A stretch of DNA of 64,000 nucleotides from Pleurodeles waltl (lineage: Eukaryota > Chordata > Amphibia > Caudata > Salamandridae): positions 1 to 64,000 of the forward strand of contig NW_027150046.1 in assembly GCF_031143425.1 (NCBI RefSeq). Reading direction: 5' to 3'. Below the pieces are notes generated by a model. The model did no database searches, had not been told where the DNA came from, and saw nothing but the letters and a program-made list of their open reading frames with translations. How positions within the stretch are numbered: the first letter of the stretch is position 1; every line of letters starts with the position of its first letter. Positions 21,504-34,400 of this stretch are shown here, in pieces. A program made the translations under genes and the position numbers.

Positions 21504-24500
21504 TCACCCCATCTTGGATTCCCCTAGGTCTCTAGTTTTCAGAAATGCACAGGGTTGGTAGGTTTCCCTAGGTGGCGGCTGAGCTACAGGCCAAAATCTA
21601 CAGGTAGGCACTTTGCAAAAAACACCTCTGTGTTCCTTCAAAAATTTGGCTGTGTCCACGTTGCGCTTTGGGGCGTTTCCGGTCTCGGGCGCTAGGCCTA
21701 CCCACACAAGTGAGGTATCATTTTTATCGGGAGACGTGGGGGAACGCTGGGTGGAAGGAGATTTTTGGGTCCTCTCAGATTCCAGAACTTTCTGCCACAT
21801 GAATGTGAGGAACATTTGTTTTTTTAGCCAAATTTTGAGGTTTGCAAAGGATTCTGGGTAACAGAACCTGGTCCGAGCCACACAAGTCACCCCATCTTGG
21901 ATTTCCCTAGGTCTCTAGTTTTCAGAAATGCACAGGTTTGGTAGGTTTCCCTAGGTGGCGGCTGAGCTACAGGCCAAAATCTACAGGTAGGCACTTTGCA
22001 AAAAACACCTCTGTTTTCCTTCAAACATTTGGCTAAGTCCACGTTGCTCTTTGGGCATTTTCTGTCGCGGGCGCTAGGCCTACCCACACAAGTGAGGTAT
22101 CATTTTTATCGGGAGACGTGGGGGAACGCTGGGTGGAAGGAAATTTGTGGCTCCTCACAGATTCCAGAACTTTCTGCCACAGAAATATGAGGAACATGTG
22201 TTTTTTTAGACAAATTTTGAGGTTTGCAAAGGATTCTGGGTAACAGAACCTGGTCCGAGCCACACAACTCACCCCATCTTGGATTCCCCTAGGTCTCTAG
22301 TTTTCAGAAATGCACAGGTTTGGTAGGTTTCCCTAGGTGGCGGCTGAGCTACAGGCCAAAATCTACAGGTAGGCACTTTGCAAAAAACACCTGTTTTCCT
22401 TCAAAAATTTGGCTGTGTCCACGTTGCGCTTTGGGGCGTTTCCTGTCGCGGGCGCTAGGCCTACCCACATAAGTGAGGTATCATTTTTATCGGGAGACAT
22501 GGGGGAACGCTGGGTGGAAGGACATTTGTGGATCCTCTCAGATTCCAGAACTTTCTGCCACAGAAATGTGAGGAACATGTGTTTTTTTAGCCAAATTTTG
22601 AGGTTTGCAAAGGATTCTGGGTAACAGATCCTGGTCCGAGCCACACAAGTCACCCCATCTTGGATTTCCCTAGGTCTCTAGTTTTCAGAAATGCACAGGT
22701 TTGGTATGTTTCCCTAGGTGGCGGCTAAGCTACAGGCCAAAATCTACAGGTAGGCACTTTGCAAAAAACACCTGTTTTCCTTCAAAAATTTGGCTGTGTC
22801 CATGTTGCGCTTTGGGGCGTTTCCTGTCGCGGGCGCTAAGCCTACCCACATAAGTGAGGTATCATTTTTATCGGGAGACGTGGGGGAACGCTGGGTGGAA
22901 GGACATTTGTGGATCCTCTCAGATTCCAGAACTTTCTGCCACAGAAATGTGAGGAACATGTGTTTTTTTAGCCAAATTTTGAGGTTTGCAAAGGATTCTG
23001 GGTAACAGAACCTGGTCCGAGCCACACAAGTCACCCCATCTTGGAATCTCCTAGGTCTCTAGTTTTCAGAAATGCACAGGTTTGGTAGGTATCCCTAGGT
23101 GGCGGCTGAGCTACAGGCCAAAATCTACAGGTAGGCACTTTGCAAAAAACACCTCTGTTTTCCTTCAAAATTTTGGCTGTGTCCACGTTGCGCTTTGGGG
23201 CGTTTCCTTTTGCGGGCGCTAGGCCTACCCACACAAGTGAGGTATCATTTTTATCGGGAGACGTGGGGGAACGCTGGGTGGAAGGAAATTTGTGGCTCCT
23301 CTCAGATTCCAGAACTTTCTGCCACAGAAATGTGAGGAACATGTGTTTTTTTAACCAAATTTTGAGGTTTGCAAAGGATTCTGGGTAACAGAACCTGGTC
23401 CGAGCCACACAAGTCACCCCATCTTGGATTCCCCTAGGTCTCTAATTTTCAGAAATGCACAGGTTTGGTAGGTTTCCCTAGGTGGCAGCTGAGCTACAGG
23501 CCAAAATCTACAGGTAGGCACTTTGCAAAAAACACCTCTGTTTTCCTTCAAAAATGTGGATCTGTCCACGTTGCGCTTTGGGGCGTTTCCTTTTGCGGGC
23601 GATAGGCCTACCCACACAAGTTGGGTATCATTTTTATCGGGAGACGTGGGGGAATGCCGGGTGGAAGGAAATTTGTGGCTCCTCTCAGATTCCCGAACTT
23701 TCTACCACAGAAATGTGAGGAACATGTGTTTTTTTAGCCAAATTTTGAGGTTTGCAAAGGATTTTGGGTAACAGAACCTGGTCCGAGCCACACAAGTCAC
23801 CCCATCTTGGATTCCCCTAGGTCTCTAGTTTTCAGAAATGCACAGGTTTGGAAGGTTTCCCTAGGTGGCGGCTGAGCTACAGGCCAAAATCTACAGGTAG
23901 GCACTTTGCAAAAAACACCTCTGTTTTCCTTCAAAAATTTGGCTGTGTCCACGTTGCGCTTTGGGGCGTTTCCGGTCGCGGGCGCTAGGCCTACCCACAC
24001 AAGTGAGGTATAATTTTTATCGGGAGACGTGGGGGAACGCTGGGTGGAAGGAAATTTGTGGCTCCTCTCAGATTCCAGAACTTTCTGCCACAGGAATGTG
24101 AGAAACATGTGTTTTTTTAGCCAAATTTTGAGGTTTGCAAAGGATTCTGGGTAACAGAACCTGGTCCGAGCCACACAAGTCACCCCATTTTGGATTCCCC
24201 TAGATCCCTAGTTTTCAGAAATGCACAGGTTTGGTAGGTTTCCCTAGGTGGCGGCTGAGCTACAGGCCAAAATCTACAGGTAGGAACTTTGCAAAAAACA
24301 CCTTTGTTTTCCTTCAAAAAGTTGGCTGTGTCCACGTTGCGCTTTGGGGTGTTTCCTGTTGCGGGCGCTAGGCCTACCCACACAAGTGAGGTATCATTTT
24401 TATCGGGAGACGTGGGGGAACGCTGGGTGGAAGGAAATCTGTGGCTCCTCTCAGATTCCAGAACTTTCTGCCACAGAAATGTGAGGAACATGTGTTTTTT

Positions 24501-27500
24501 TAGCCAAATTTTGAGGTTTGCAAAGGATTCTGGGTAACAGAACCTGGTCCTAGCCACACAAGTGACCCCATTTTGGATTCCCCTAGATCTCTAGTTTTCA
24601 GAAATGCACAGGTTTGGTACGTTTCCCTAGGTGGCGGCTGAGCTACAGGCCAAAATCTACAGGTAGGAACTTTGCAAAAAACACCTTTGTTTTCCTTCAA
24701 AAAGTTGGCTGTGTCCACGTTGCGCTTTGGGGTGTTCCCTGTTGCGGGCGCTAGGCCTACCCACACAAGTGAGGTATCATTTTTATCGGGAGACGTGGGG
24801 GAACGCTGGGTGGAAGGAAATTTGTGGCTCCTCTCAGATTCCACAACTTTCTGCCACAGAAATGTGAGGAACATGTGTTTTTTTAGCCAAATTTTGAGGT
24901 TTGCAAAGGATTCTGGGTAACAGAACCTGGTCCGAGCCACACAAGTCACCCCATCTTGGATTCCCCTAGGTCTCTAGTTTTCAGAAATGCACAGGTTTGG
25001 TAGGTTTCCCTAGGTGGCGGCTGAGCTACAGGCCAAAATCTACAGGTAGGCACTTTGCAAAAAACACCTCTGTTTTCCTTCAAAAATTTGGCTGAGTCCA
25101 CGTTGCTCTTTGGGCATTTCCTGTCGCGGGCGCTAGGCCTACCCACACAAGTGAGGTATCATTTTTATCGGGAGACGTGGGGGAACGCTGGGTGGAAGGA
25201 AATTTGTGGCTCCTCACAGATTCCAGAACTTTCTGCCACAGAACTGTGAGGAACAAGTGTTTTTTTAGCCAAATTTTGAGGTTTGCAAAGGATTCTGGGT
25301 AACAGAACCTGGTCCGAGCCACACAAGTCACCCCATCTTGGATTCCCCTAGGTCTCTAGTTTTCAGAAATGCACAGGTTTGGTAGGTTTCCCTAGGTGGC
25401 GGCTGAGCTACAGGCCAAAATCTACAGGTAGGCACTTTGCAAAAAACACCTATGTTTTCCTTCAAAAATGTGGCTGTGTCCACGTTGCGCTTTGGGGCGT
25501 TTCCTGTCGCTGGCGCTAGGCCTACCCACACAAGTGAGGTATCATTTTTATCGGGAGACGTGGGGGAATGCTGGGAGGAAGGAAATTTGTGGCTCCTCTC
25601 AGATTCCCGAACTTTCTGCCACAGAAATGTGAGGAACATGTGTTTTTTTAGCAAAATTTTGAGGTTTGCAAAGGATTCTGGGTAACAGAACCTGGTCCGA
25701 GCCACACAAGTCACCCCATCTTGGATTCCCCTAGGTCTCTAGTTTTCAGACATGCACAGGTTTGGTAGGTTTCCCTAGGTGGCGGCTGAGCTACAGGCCA
25801 AAATCTACAGGTAGGCACTTTGCAAAAAACACCTCTGTTTTTCATCAAAAATTTAGCTGAGTCCACGTTGCGCTTTGGGGCGTTTCCTGTCGCGGGCGCT
25901 AGGCCAACCCACACAAGTGAGGTATCATTTTTATCGGGAGACGTGGGGGAACCCTGGGTGGAAGGAAATTTGTGGCTCCTCTCAGATTCCAGAACTTTCT
26001 GCCACAGAAATGTGAGGAACATATGTTTTTTTAGACAAATTTCGAGGTTTGCAAAGGATTCTGTGTAACAGAACCTGGTCCGAGCCACACAACTCACCCC
26101 ATCATGGATTCCCCTAGGTCTCTAGTTTTCAGAAATGCACAGGTTTGGTAGGTTTCCCTAGGTGGCGGCTGAGCTACAGGCCAAAATCTACAGGTAGGCA
26201 CTTTGCAAAAAACACCTGTTTTCCTTCAAAAATTTGGCTGTGTCCACGTTGCGCTTTGGGGCGTTTCCTGTCGCGGGCGCTAGGCCTACCCACATAAGTG
26301 AGGTATCATTTTTATCGGGAGACGTGGGGGAACGCTGGGTGGAAGGAAATTTGTGGATCCTCTCAGATTCCAGAACTTTCTGCCACAGAAATGTGAGGAA
26401 CATGTGTTTTTTTATCCAAATTTTGAGGTTTGCAAAGGATTCTGGGTAACAGAACCTGGCCGAGCCACACAAGTCACCCCATCTTGGATTCCCCTAGGTC
26501 TCTAGTTTTCAGAAATGCACAGATTTGGTAGGTATCCCTAGGTGGCGGCTGAGCTACATGCCAAAATCTACAGGTAGGCACTTTGCAAAAAACACCTCTG
26601 TTTTCCTTCAAAATTTTGGCTGTGTCCACGTTGCGCTTTGGGGCGTTTCCTTTTGCGGGCGCTAGGCCTACCCACACAAGTGAGGTATCATTTTTATCGG
26701 GAGACGTGGGGGAACGCTGGGTGGAAGGAAATTTGTGGCTCCTCTCAGATTCCAGAACTTTCTGCCACAGAAATGTGAGGAACATGTGTTTTTTTAACCA
26801 AATTTTGAGGTTTGCAAAGGATTCTGGGTAACAGAACCTGGTCCGAGCCACACAAGTCACCCCATCTTGGATTCCCCTAGGTCTCTAGTTTTCAGAAATG
26901 CACAGGTTTGGTAGGTTTCCCTAGGTGGCGGCTGAGCTACAGGCCAAAATCTACAGGTAGGCACTTTGGAAAAAACACCTCTGTTTTCCTTCAAAAATTT
27001 GGCTGTGTCCACGTTGCGCTTTGGGGCGTTTCCTGTCACGGTCACTAGGCCTACCCACACAAGTGAGGTATCATTTTTATCGGGAGACGTGGGGGAACGC
27101 TGGGTGGAAGGAGATTTGTGGGTCCTCTCAGATTCCAGAACTTTCTGCCACAGGAATGTGAGGAACATGTGTTTTTTTAGCCAAATTTTGAGGTTTGCAA
27201 AGGATTCTGGGTAACAGAACCTGGTCCGAGCCACAGAAGTCACCCCATCTTGGATTTCCCTAGGTCTCTAGTTTTCAGAAATGCACAGGTTTGGTAGGTT
27301 TCCCTAGGTGGCGGCTGAGCTACAGGCCAAAATCTACAGGTAGGCACTTTGCAAAAAAACACCTCTGTTTTCCTTCAAAAATTTGGCTGAGTCCACGTTG
27401 CTCTTTGGGCATTTCCTGTCGCGGGCGCTAGGCTTACCCACACAAGTGAGGTATCATTTTTATCAGGAGACGTGGGGGAACGCTGGGTGGAAGGAAATTT

Positions 27501-27622
27501 GTGGCTCCTCACAGATTCCAGAACTTTCTGCCACAGAAATGTGAGGAACATGTGTTTTTTTAGCCAAATTTTGAGGTTTGCAAAGGATTCTGGGTAACAG
27601 AACCTGGTCCGAGCCACACAAG
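19972..27622 (+). repeat. 20-monomer higher-order block (7651 bp)
   Basis: The order is N'-R'-N'-R'-Q'-S'-I2-I3-K-W-Y-N-N/R-S-H-G-I4-K2-TS-S. Starts are 19972, 20355, 20738, 21121, 21504, 21887, 22269, 22650, 23031, 23414, 23797, 24180, 24563, 24946, 25328, 25711, 26094, 26474, 26857 and 27240. After H it carries a different tail from the 18-mer. G has TTTAGCTGAG, GGCCAACCC, GAACCCTGGG and TCTGTGTAAC. I4 has TTTATCCAAA and CCTGGCCGAGCC. K2 has ACAGATTTGG and CTACATGCC. The G-I4-K2 tail is then found in both 24-mers. This block is an intermediate: its front and last two monomers (TS-S) match the left HORs and its middle and tail match the 24-mer. Confidence 0.86.
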
Positions 27623-29915
27623 TCACCCCATCTTGGATTCCCCTAGGTCTCTAGTTTTCAGAAATGCACAGGTTTGGTAGGTTTCCCTAGGTGGCGGCTG
27701 AGCTACAGGCCAAAATCTACAGGTAGGCACTTTGCAAAAAACACCTTTGTTTTCCTTCAAAAAGTTGGCTGTGTCCACGTTGCGCTTTGGGGTGTTTCCT
27801 GTTGCGGGCTCTAGGCGTACCCACACAAGTGAGATATCATTTTTATCGGGAGACGTGGGGGAACGCTGGGTGGAAGGAAATCTGTGGCTCCTCTCAGATT
27901 CCAGAACTTTCTGCCACAGAAATGTGAGGAACATGTGTTTTTTTAGCCAAATTTTGAGGTTTGCAAAGGATTCTGGGTAACAGAACCTGGTCCTAGCCAC
28001 ACAAGTGACCCCATCTTGGATTCCCCTAGGTCTCTAGTTTTCAGAAATGCACAGGTTTGGTAGGTTTCCCTGGGTGGCGGCTGAGCTACAGGCCTAAATC
28101 TACAGGTAGGCACTTTGCAAAAAACACCTCTGTTTTCCTTCAAAAATTTGGCTGTGTCCACGTTGCGCTTTGGGGCGTTTCCTGTCGCGGGCGCTAGGCC
28201 TACCCACACAAGTGAGGTATCATTTTTATCGGGAGACGTGGGGGAACGCTGGGTGGAAGGAAATTTGTGGCTCCTCTCAGATTCCACAACTTTCTGCCAC
28301 AGAAATGTGAGGAACATGTGTTTTTTTAGCCACATTTTGAGGTTTGCAAAGGATTCTGGGTAACAGAACCTGGTCCGAGCCACACAAGTCACCCCATCTT
28401 GGATTCCCCTAGGTCTCTAGTTTTCAGAAATGCACAGGGTTGGTAGGTTTCCCTAGGTGGCGGCTGAGCTACAGGCCAAAATCTACAGGTAGGCACTTTG
28501 CAAAAAACACCTCTGTGTTCCTTCAAAAATTTGGCTGTGTCCACGTTGCGCTTTGGGGCGTTTCCGGTCTCGGGCGCTAGGCCTACCCACACAAGTGAGG
28601 TATCATTTTTATCGGGAGACGTGGGGGAACGCTGGGTGGAAGGAGATTTTTGGGTCCTCTCAGATTCCAGAACTTTCTGCCACATGAATGTGAGGAACAT
28701 TTGTTTTTTTAGCCAAATTTTGAGGTTTGCAAAGGATTCTGGGTAACAGAACCTGGTCCGAGCCACACAAGTCACCCCATCTTGGATTTCCCTAGGTCTC
28801 TAGTTTTCAGAAATGCACAGGTTTGGTAGGTTTCCCTAGGTGGCGGCTGAGCTACAGGCCAAAATCTACAGGTAGGCACTTTGCAAAAAACACCTCTGTT
28901 TTCCTTCAAACATTTGGCTAAGTCCACGTTGCTCTTTGGGCATTTTCTGTCGCGGGCGCTAGGCCTACCCACACAAGTGAGGTATCATTTTTATCGGGAG
29001 ACGTGGGGGAACGCTGGGTGGAAGGAAATTTGTGGCTCCTCACAGATTCCAGAACTTTCTGCCACAGAAATATGAGGAACATGTGTTTTTTTAGACAAAT
29101 TTTGAGGTTTGCAAAGGATTCTGGGTAACAGAACCTGGTCCGAGCCACACAACTCACCCCATCTTGGATTCCCCTAGGTCTCTAGTTTTCAGAAATGCAC
29201 AGGTTTGGTAGGTTTCCCTAGGTGGCGGCTGAGCTACAGGCCAAAATCTACAGGTAGGCACTTTGCAAAAAACACCTGTTTTCCTTCAAAAATTTGGCTG
29301 TGTCCACGTTGCGCTTTGGGGCGTTTCCTGTCGCGGGCGCTAGGCCTACCCACATAAGTGAGGTATCATTTTTATCGGGAGACATGGGGGAACGCTGGGT
29401 GGAAGGACATTTGTGGATCCTCTCAGATTCCAGAACTTTCTGCCACAGAAATGTGAGGAACATGTGTTTTTTTAGCCAAATTTTGAGGTTTGCAAAGGAT
29501 TCTGGGTAACAGATCCTGGTCCGAGCCACACAAGTCACCCCATCTTGGATTTCCCTAGGTCTCTAGTTTTCAGAAATGCACAGGTTTGGTATGTTTCCCT
29601 AGGTGGCGGCTAAGCTACAGGCCAAAATCTACAGGTAGGCACTTTGCAAAAAACACCTGTTTTCCTTCAAAAATTTGGCTGTGTCCATGTTGCGCTTTGG
29701 GGCGTTTCCTGTCGCGGGCGCTAAGCCTACCCACATAAGTGAGGTATCATTTTTATCGGGAGACGTGGGGGAACGCTGGGTGGAAGGACATTTGTGGATC
29801 CTCTCAGATTCCAGAACTTTCTGCCACAGAAATGTGAGGAACATGTGTTTTTTTAGCCAAATTTTGAGGTTTGCAAAGGATTCTGGGTAACAGATCCTGG
29901 TCCGAGCCACACAAG
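27623..29915 (+). repeat. Truncated higher-order block N'-R'-Q'-S'-I2-I3
   Basis: Monomers start at 27623, 28006, 28389, 28772, 29154 and 29535. The block opens like the 18-mer and 20-mer but stops after I3 and restarts at Q'. It is the last occurrence of the N' class (GAGATATC with GGCGTACC) in the window. Rightward of here the array changes to the 24-mer. Confidence 0.86.
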
Positions 29916-31442
29916 TCACCCCATCTTGGATTTCCCTAGGTCTCTAGTTTTCAGAAATGCACAGGTTTGGTATGTTTCCCTAGGTGGCGGCTAAGCTACA
30001 GGCCAAAATCTACAGGTAGGCACTTTGCAAAAAACACCTCTGTGTTCCTTCAAAAATTTGGCTGTGTCCACGTTGCGCTTTGGGGCGTTTCCGGTCTCGG
30101 GCGCTAGGCCTACCCACACAAGTGAGGTATCATTTTTATCGGGAGACGTGGGGGAACGCTGGGTGGAAGGAGATTTTTGGGTCCTCTCAGATTCCAGAAC
30201 TTTCTGCCACATGAATGTGAGGAACATTTGTTTTTTTAGCCAAATTTTGAGGTTTGCAAAGGATTCTGGGTAACAGAACCTGGTCCGAGCCACACAAGTC
30301 ACCCCATCTTGGATTTCCCTAGGTCTCTAGTTTTCAGAAATGCACAGGTTTGGTAGGTTTCCCTAGGTGGCGGCTGAGCTACAGGCCAAAATCTACAGGT
30401 AGGCACTTTGCAAAAAACACCTCTGTTTTCCTTCAAACATTTGGCTAAGTCCACGTTGCTCTTTGGGCATTTTCTGTCGCGGGCGCTAGGCCTACCCACA
30501 CAAGTGAGGTATCATTTTTATCGGGAGACGTGGGGGAACGCTGGGTGGAAGGAAATTTGTGGCTCCTCACAGATTCCAGAACTTTCTGCCACAGAAATAT
30601 GAGGAACATGTGTTTTTTTAGACAAATTTTGAGGTTTGCAAAGGATTCTGGGTAACAGAACCTGGTCCGAGCCACACAACTCACCCCATCTTGGATTCCC
30701 CTAGGTCTCTAGTTTTCAGAAATGCACAGGTTTGGTAGGTTTCCCTAGGTGGCGGCTGAGCTACAGGCCAAAATCTACAGGTAGGCACTTTGCAAAAAAC
30801 ACCTGTTTTCCTTCAAAAATTTGGCTGTGTCCACGTTGCGCTTTGGGGCGTTTCCTGTCGCGGGCGCTAGGCCTACCCACATAAGTGAGGTATCATTTTT
30901 ATCGGGAGACATGGGGGAACGCTGGGTGGAAGGACATTTGTGGATCCTCTCAGATTCCAGAACTTTCTGCCACAGAAATGTGAGGAACATGTGTTTTTTT
31001 AGCCAAATTTTGAGGTTTGCAAAGGATTCTGGGTAACAGATCCTGGTCCGAGCCACACAAGTCACCCCATCTTGGATTTCCCTAGGTCTCTAGTTTTCAG
31101 AAATGCACAGGTTTGGTATGTTTCCCTAGGTGGCGGCTAAGCTACAGGCCAAAATCTACAGGTAGGCACTTTGCAAAAAACACCTGTTTTCCTTCAAAAA
31201 TTTGGCTGTGTCCATGTTGCGCTTTGGGGCGTTTCCTGTCGCGGGCGCTAAGCCTACCCACATAAGTGAGGTATCATTTTTATCGGGAGACGTGGGGGAA
31301 CGCTGGGTGGAAGGACATTTGTGGATCCTCTCAGATTCCAGAACTTTCTGCCACAGAAATGTGAGGAACATGTGTTTTTTTAGCCAAATTTTGAGGTTTG
31401 CAAAGGATTCTGGGTAACAGAACCTGGTCCGAGCCACACAAG
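28389..31442 (+). repeat. Tandem duplication of the Q'-S'-I2-I3 quartet (2 x 1527 bp)
   Basis: Q'-S'-I2-I3 at 28389-29915 is directly followed by a second quartet at 29916-31442, each 1527 bp. Both Q' monomers carry the private bases GGAGATTTTTGGGTCC and CCACATGAATG, also found at 21504 but not at 39097. The second Q' has a foreign left end (see the entry at 29535-30298). The quartet also occurs singly at 13857, 21504 and 39097, five copies in all. Confidence 0.9.
29535..30298 (+). repeat. Double-junction pair of chimeric monomers (I3/I2 end, I3/Q')
   Basis: The monomer at 29535 is class I3 in its body (GGTATGTTTCC, CCATGTTGCG, GCTAAGCC) but ends ACAGATCCTGG, which is the I2 ending; other I3 copies end ACAGAACCTGG. 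The next monomer (29916) starts like I3 (GGATTTCCC, GGTATGTTTCC, GCTAAGCTAC) and then switches to Q' (CTCTGTGTTCC, GGTCTCGGGC), with the switch between about 30000 and 30043. Read in order, the path is I2, I3, then the I2-to-I3 boundary again, then Q'. That needs two template switches, or one exchange plus a short conversion tract. Confidence 0.9.
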
Positions 31443-34400
31443 TCACCCCATCTTGGAATCTCCTAGGTCTCTAGTTTTCAGAAATGCACAGGTTTGGTAG
31501 GTATCCCTAGGTGGCGGCTGAGCTACAGGCCAAAATCTACAGGTAGGCACTTTGCAAAAAACACCTCTGTTTTCCTTCAAAATTTTGGCTGTGTCCACGT
31601 TGCGCTTTGGGGCGTTTCCTTTTGCGGGCGCTAGGCCTACCCACACAAGTGAGGTATCATTTTTATCGGGAGACGTGGGGGAACGCTGGGTGGAAGGAAA
31701 TTTGTGGCTCCTCTCAGATTCCAGAACTTTCTGCCACAGAAATGTGAGGAACATGTGTTTTTTTAACCAAATTTTGAGGTTTGCAAAGGATTCTGGGTAA
31801 CAGAACCTGGTCCGAGCCACACAAGTCACCCCATCTTGGATTCCCCTAGGTCTCTAATTTTCAGAAATGCACAGGTTTGGTAGGTTTCCCTAGGTGGCAG
31901 CTGAGCTACAGGCCAAAATCTACAGGTAGGCACTTTGCAAAAAACACCTCTGTTTTCCTTCAAAAATGTGGCTCTGTCCACGTTGCGCTTTGGGGCGTTT
32001 CCTTTTGCGGGCGATAGGCCTACCCACACAAGTTGGGTATCATTTTTATCGGGAGACGTGGGGGAATGCCGGGTGGAAGGAAATTTGTGGCTCCTCTCAG
32101 ATTCCCGAACTTTCTACCACAGAAATGTGAGGAACATGTGTTTTTTTAGCCAAATTTTGAGGTTTGCAAAGGATTTTGGGTAACAGAACCTGGTCCGAGC
32201 CACACAAGTCACCCCATCTTGGATTCCCCTAGGTCTCTAGTTTTCAGAAATGCACAGGTTTGGAAGGTTTCCCTAGGTGGCGGCTGAGCTACAGGCCAAA
32301 ATCTACAGGTAGGCACTTTGCAAAAAACACCTCTGTTTTCCTTCAAAAATTTGGCTGTGTCCACGTTGCGCTTTGGGGCGTTTCCGGTCGCGGGCGCTAG
32401 GCCTACCCACACAAGTGAGGTATAATTTTTATCGGGAGACGTGGGGGAACGCTGGGTGGAAGGAAATTTGTGGCTCCTCTCAGATTCCAGAACTTTCTGC
32501 CACAGGAATGTGAGAAACATGTGTTTTTTTAGCCAAATTTTGAGGTTTGCAAAGGATTCTGGGTAACAGAACCTGGTCCGAGCCACACAAGTCACCCCAT
32601 TTTGGATTCCCCTAGATCCCTAGTTTTCAGAAATGCACAGGTTTGGTAGGTTTCCCTAGGTGGCGGCTGAGCTACAGGCCAAAATCTACAGGTAGGAACT
32701 TTGCAAAAAACACCTTTGTTTTCCTTCAAAAAGTTGGCTGTGTCCACGTTGCGCTTTGGGGTGTTTCCTGTTGCGGGCGCTAGGCCTACCCACACAAGTG
32801 AGGTATCATTTTTATCGGGAGACGTGGGGGAACGCTGGGTGGAAGGAAATCTGTGGCTCCTCTCAGATTCCAGAACTTTCTGCCACAGAAATGTGAGGAA
32901 CATGTGTTTTTTTAGCCAAATTTTGAGGTTTGCAAAGGATTCTGGGTAACAGAACCTGGTCCTAGCCACACAAGTGACCCCATTTTGGATTCCCCTAGAT
33001 CTCTAGTTTTCAGAAATGCACAGGTTTGGTACGTTTCCCTAGGTGGCGGCTGAGCTACAGGCCAAAATCTACAGGTAGGAACTTTGCAAAAAACACCTTT
33101 GTTTTCCTTCAAAAAGTTGGCTGTGTCCACGTTGCGCTTTGGGGTGTTCCCTGTTGCGGGCGCTAGGCCTACCCACACAAGTGAGGTATCATTTTTATCG
33201 GGAGACGTGGGGGAACGCTGGGTGGAAGGAAATTTGTGGCTCCTCTCAGATTCCACAACTTTCTGCCACAGAAATGTGAGGAACATGTGTTTTTTTAGCC
33301 AAATTTTGAGGTTTGCAAAGGATTCTGGGTAACAGAACCTGGTCCGAGCCACACAAGTCACCCCATCTTGGATTCCCCTAGGTCTCTAGTTTTCAGAAAT
33401 GCACAGGTTTGGTAGGTTTCCCTAGGTGGCGGCTGAGCTACAGGCCAAAATCTACAGGTAGGCACTTTGCAAAAAACACCTCTGTTTTCCTTCAAAAATT
33501 TGGCTGAGTCCACGTTGCTCTTTGGGCATTTCCTGTCGCGGGCGCTAGGCCTACCCACACAAGTGAGGTATCATTTTTATCGGGAGACGTGGGGGAACGC
33601 TGGGTGGAAGGAAATTTGTGGCTCCTCACAGATTCCAGAACTTTCTGCCACAGAACTGTGAGGAACAAGTGTTTTTTTAGCCAAATTTTGAGGTTTGCAA
33701 AGGATTCTGGGTAACAGAACCTGGTCCGAGCCACACAAGTCACCCCATCTTGGATTCCCCTAGGTCTCTAGTTTTCAGAAATGCACAGGTTTGGTAGGTT
33801 TCCCTAGGTGGCGGCTGAGCTACAGGCCAAAATCTACAGGTAGGCACTTTGCAAAAAACACCTATGTTTTCCTTCAAAAATGTGGCTGTGTCCACGTTGC
33901 GCTTTGGGGCGTTTCCTGTCGCTGGCGCTAGGCCTACCCACACAAGTGAGGTATCATTTTTATCGGGAGACGTGGGGGAATGCTGGGAGGAAGGAAATTT
34001 GTGGCTCCTCTCAGATTCCCGAACTTTCTGCCACAGAAATGTGAGGAACATGTGTTTTTTTAGCAAAATTTTGAGGTTTGCAAAGGATTCTGGGTAACAG
34101 AACCTGGTCCGAGCCACACAAGTCACCCCATCTTGGATTCCCCTAGGTCTCTAGTTTTCAGACATGCACAGGTTTGGTAGGTTTCCCTAGGTGGCGGCTG
34201 AGCTACAGGCCAAAATCTACAGGTAGGCACTTTGCAAAAAACACCTCTGTTTTTCATCAAAAATTTAGCTGAGTCCACGTTGCGCTTTGGGGCGTTTCCT
34301 GTCGCGGGCGCTAGGCCAACCCACACAAGTGAGGTATCATTTTTATCGGGAGACGTGGGGGAACCCTGGGTGGAAGGAAATTTGTGGCTCCTCTCAGATT

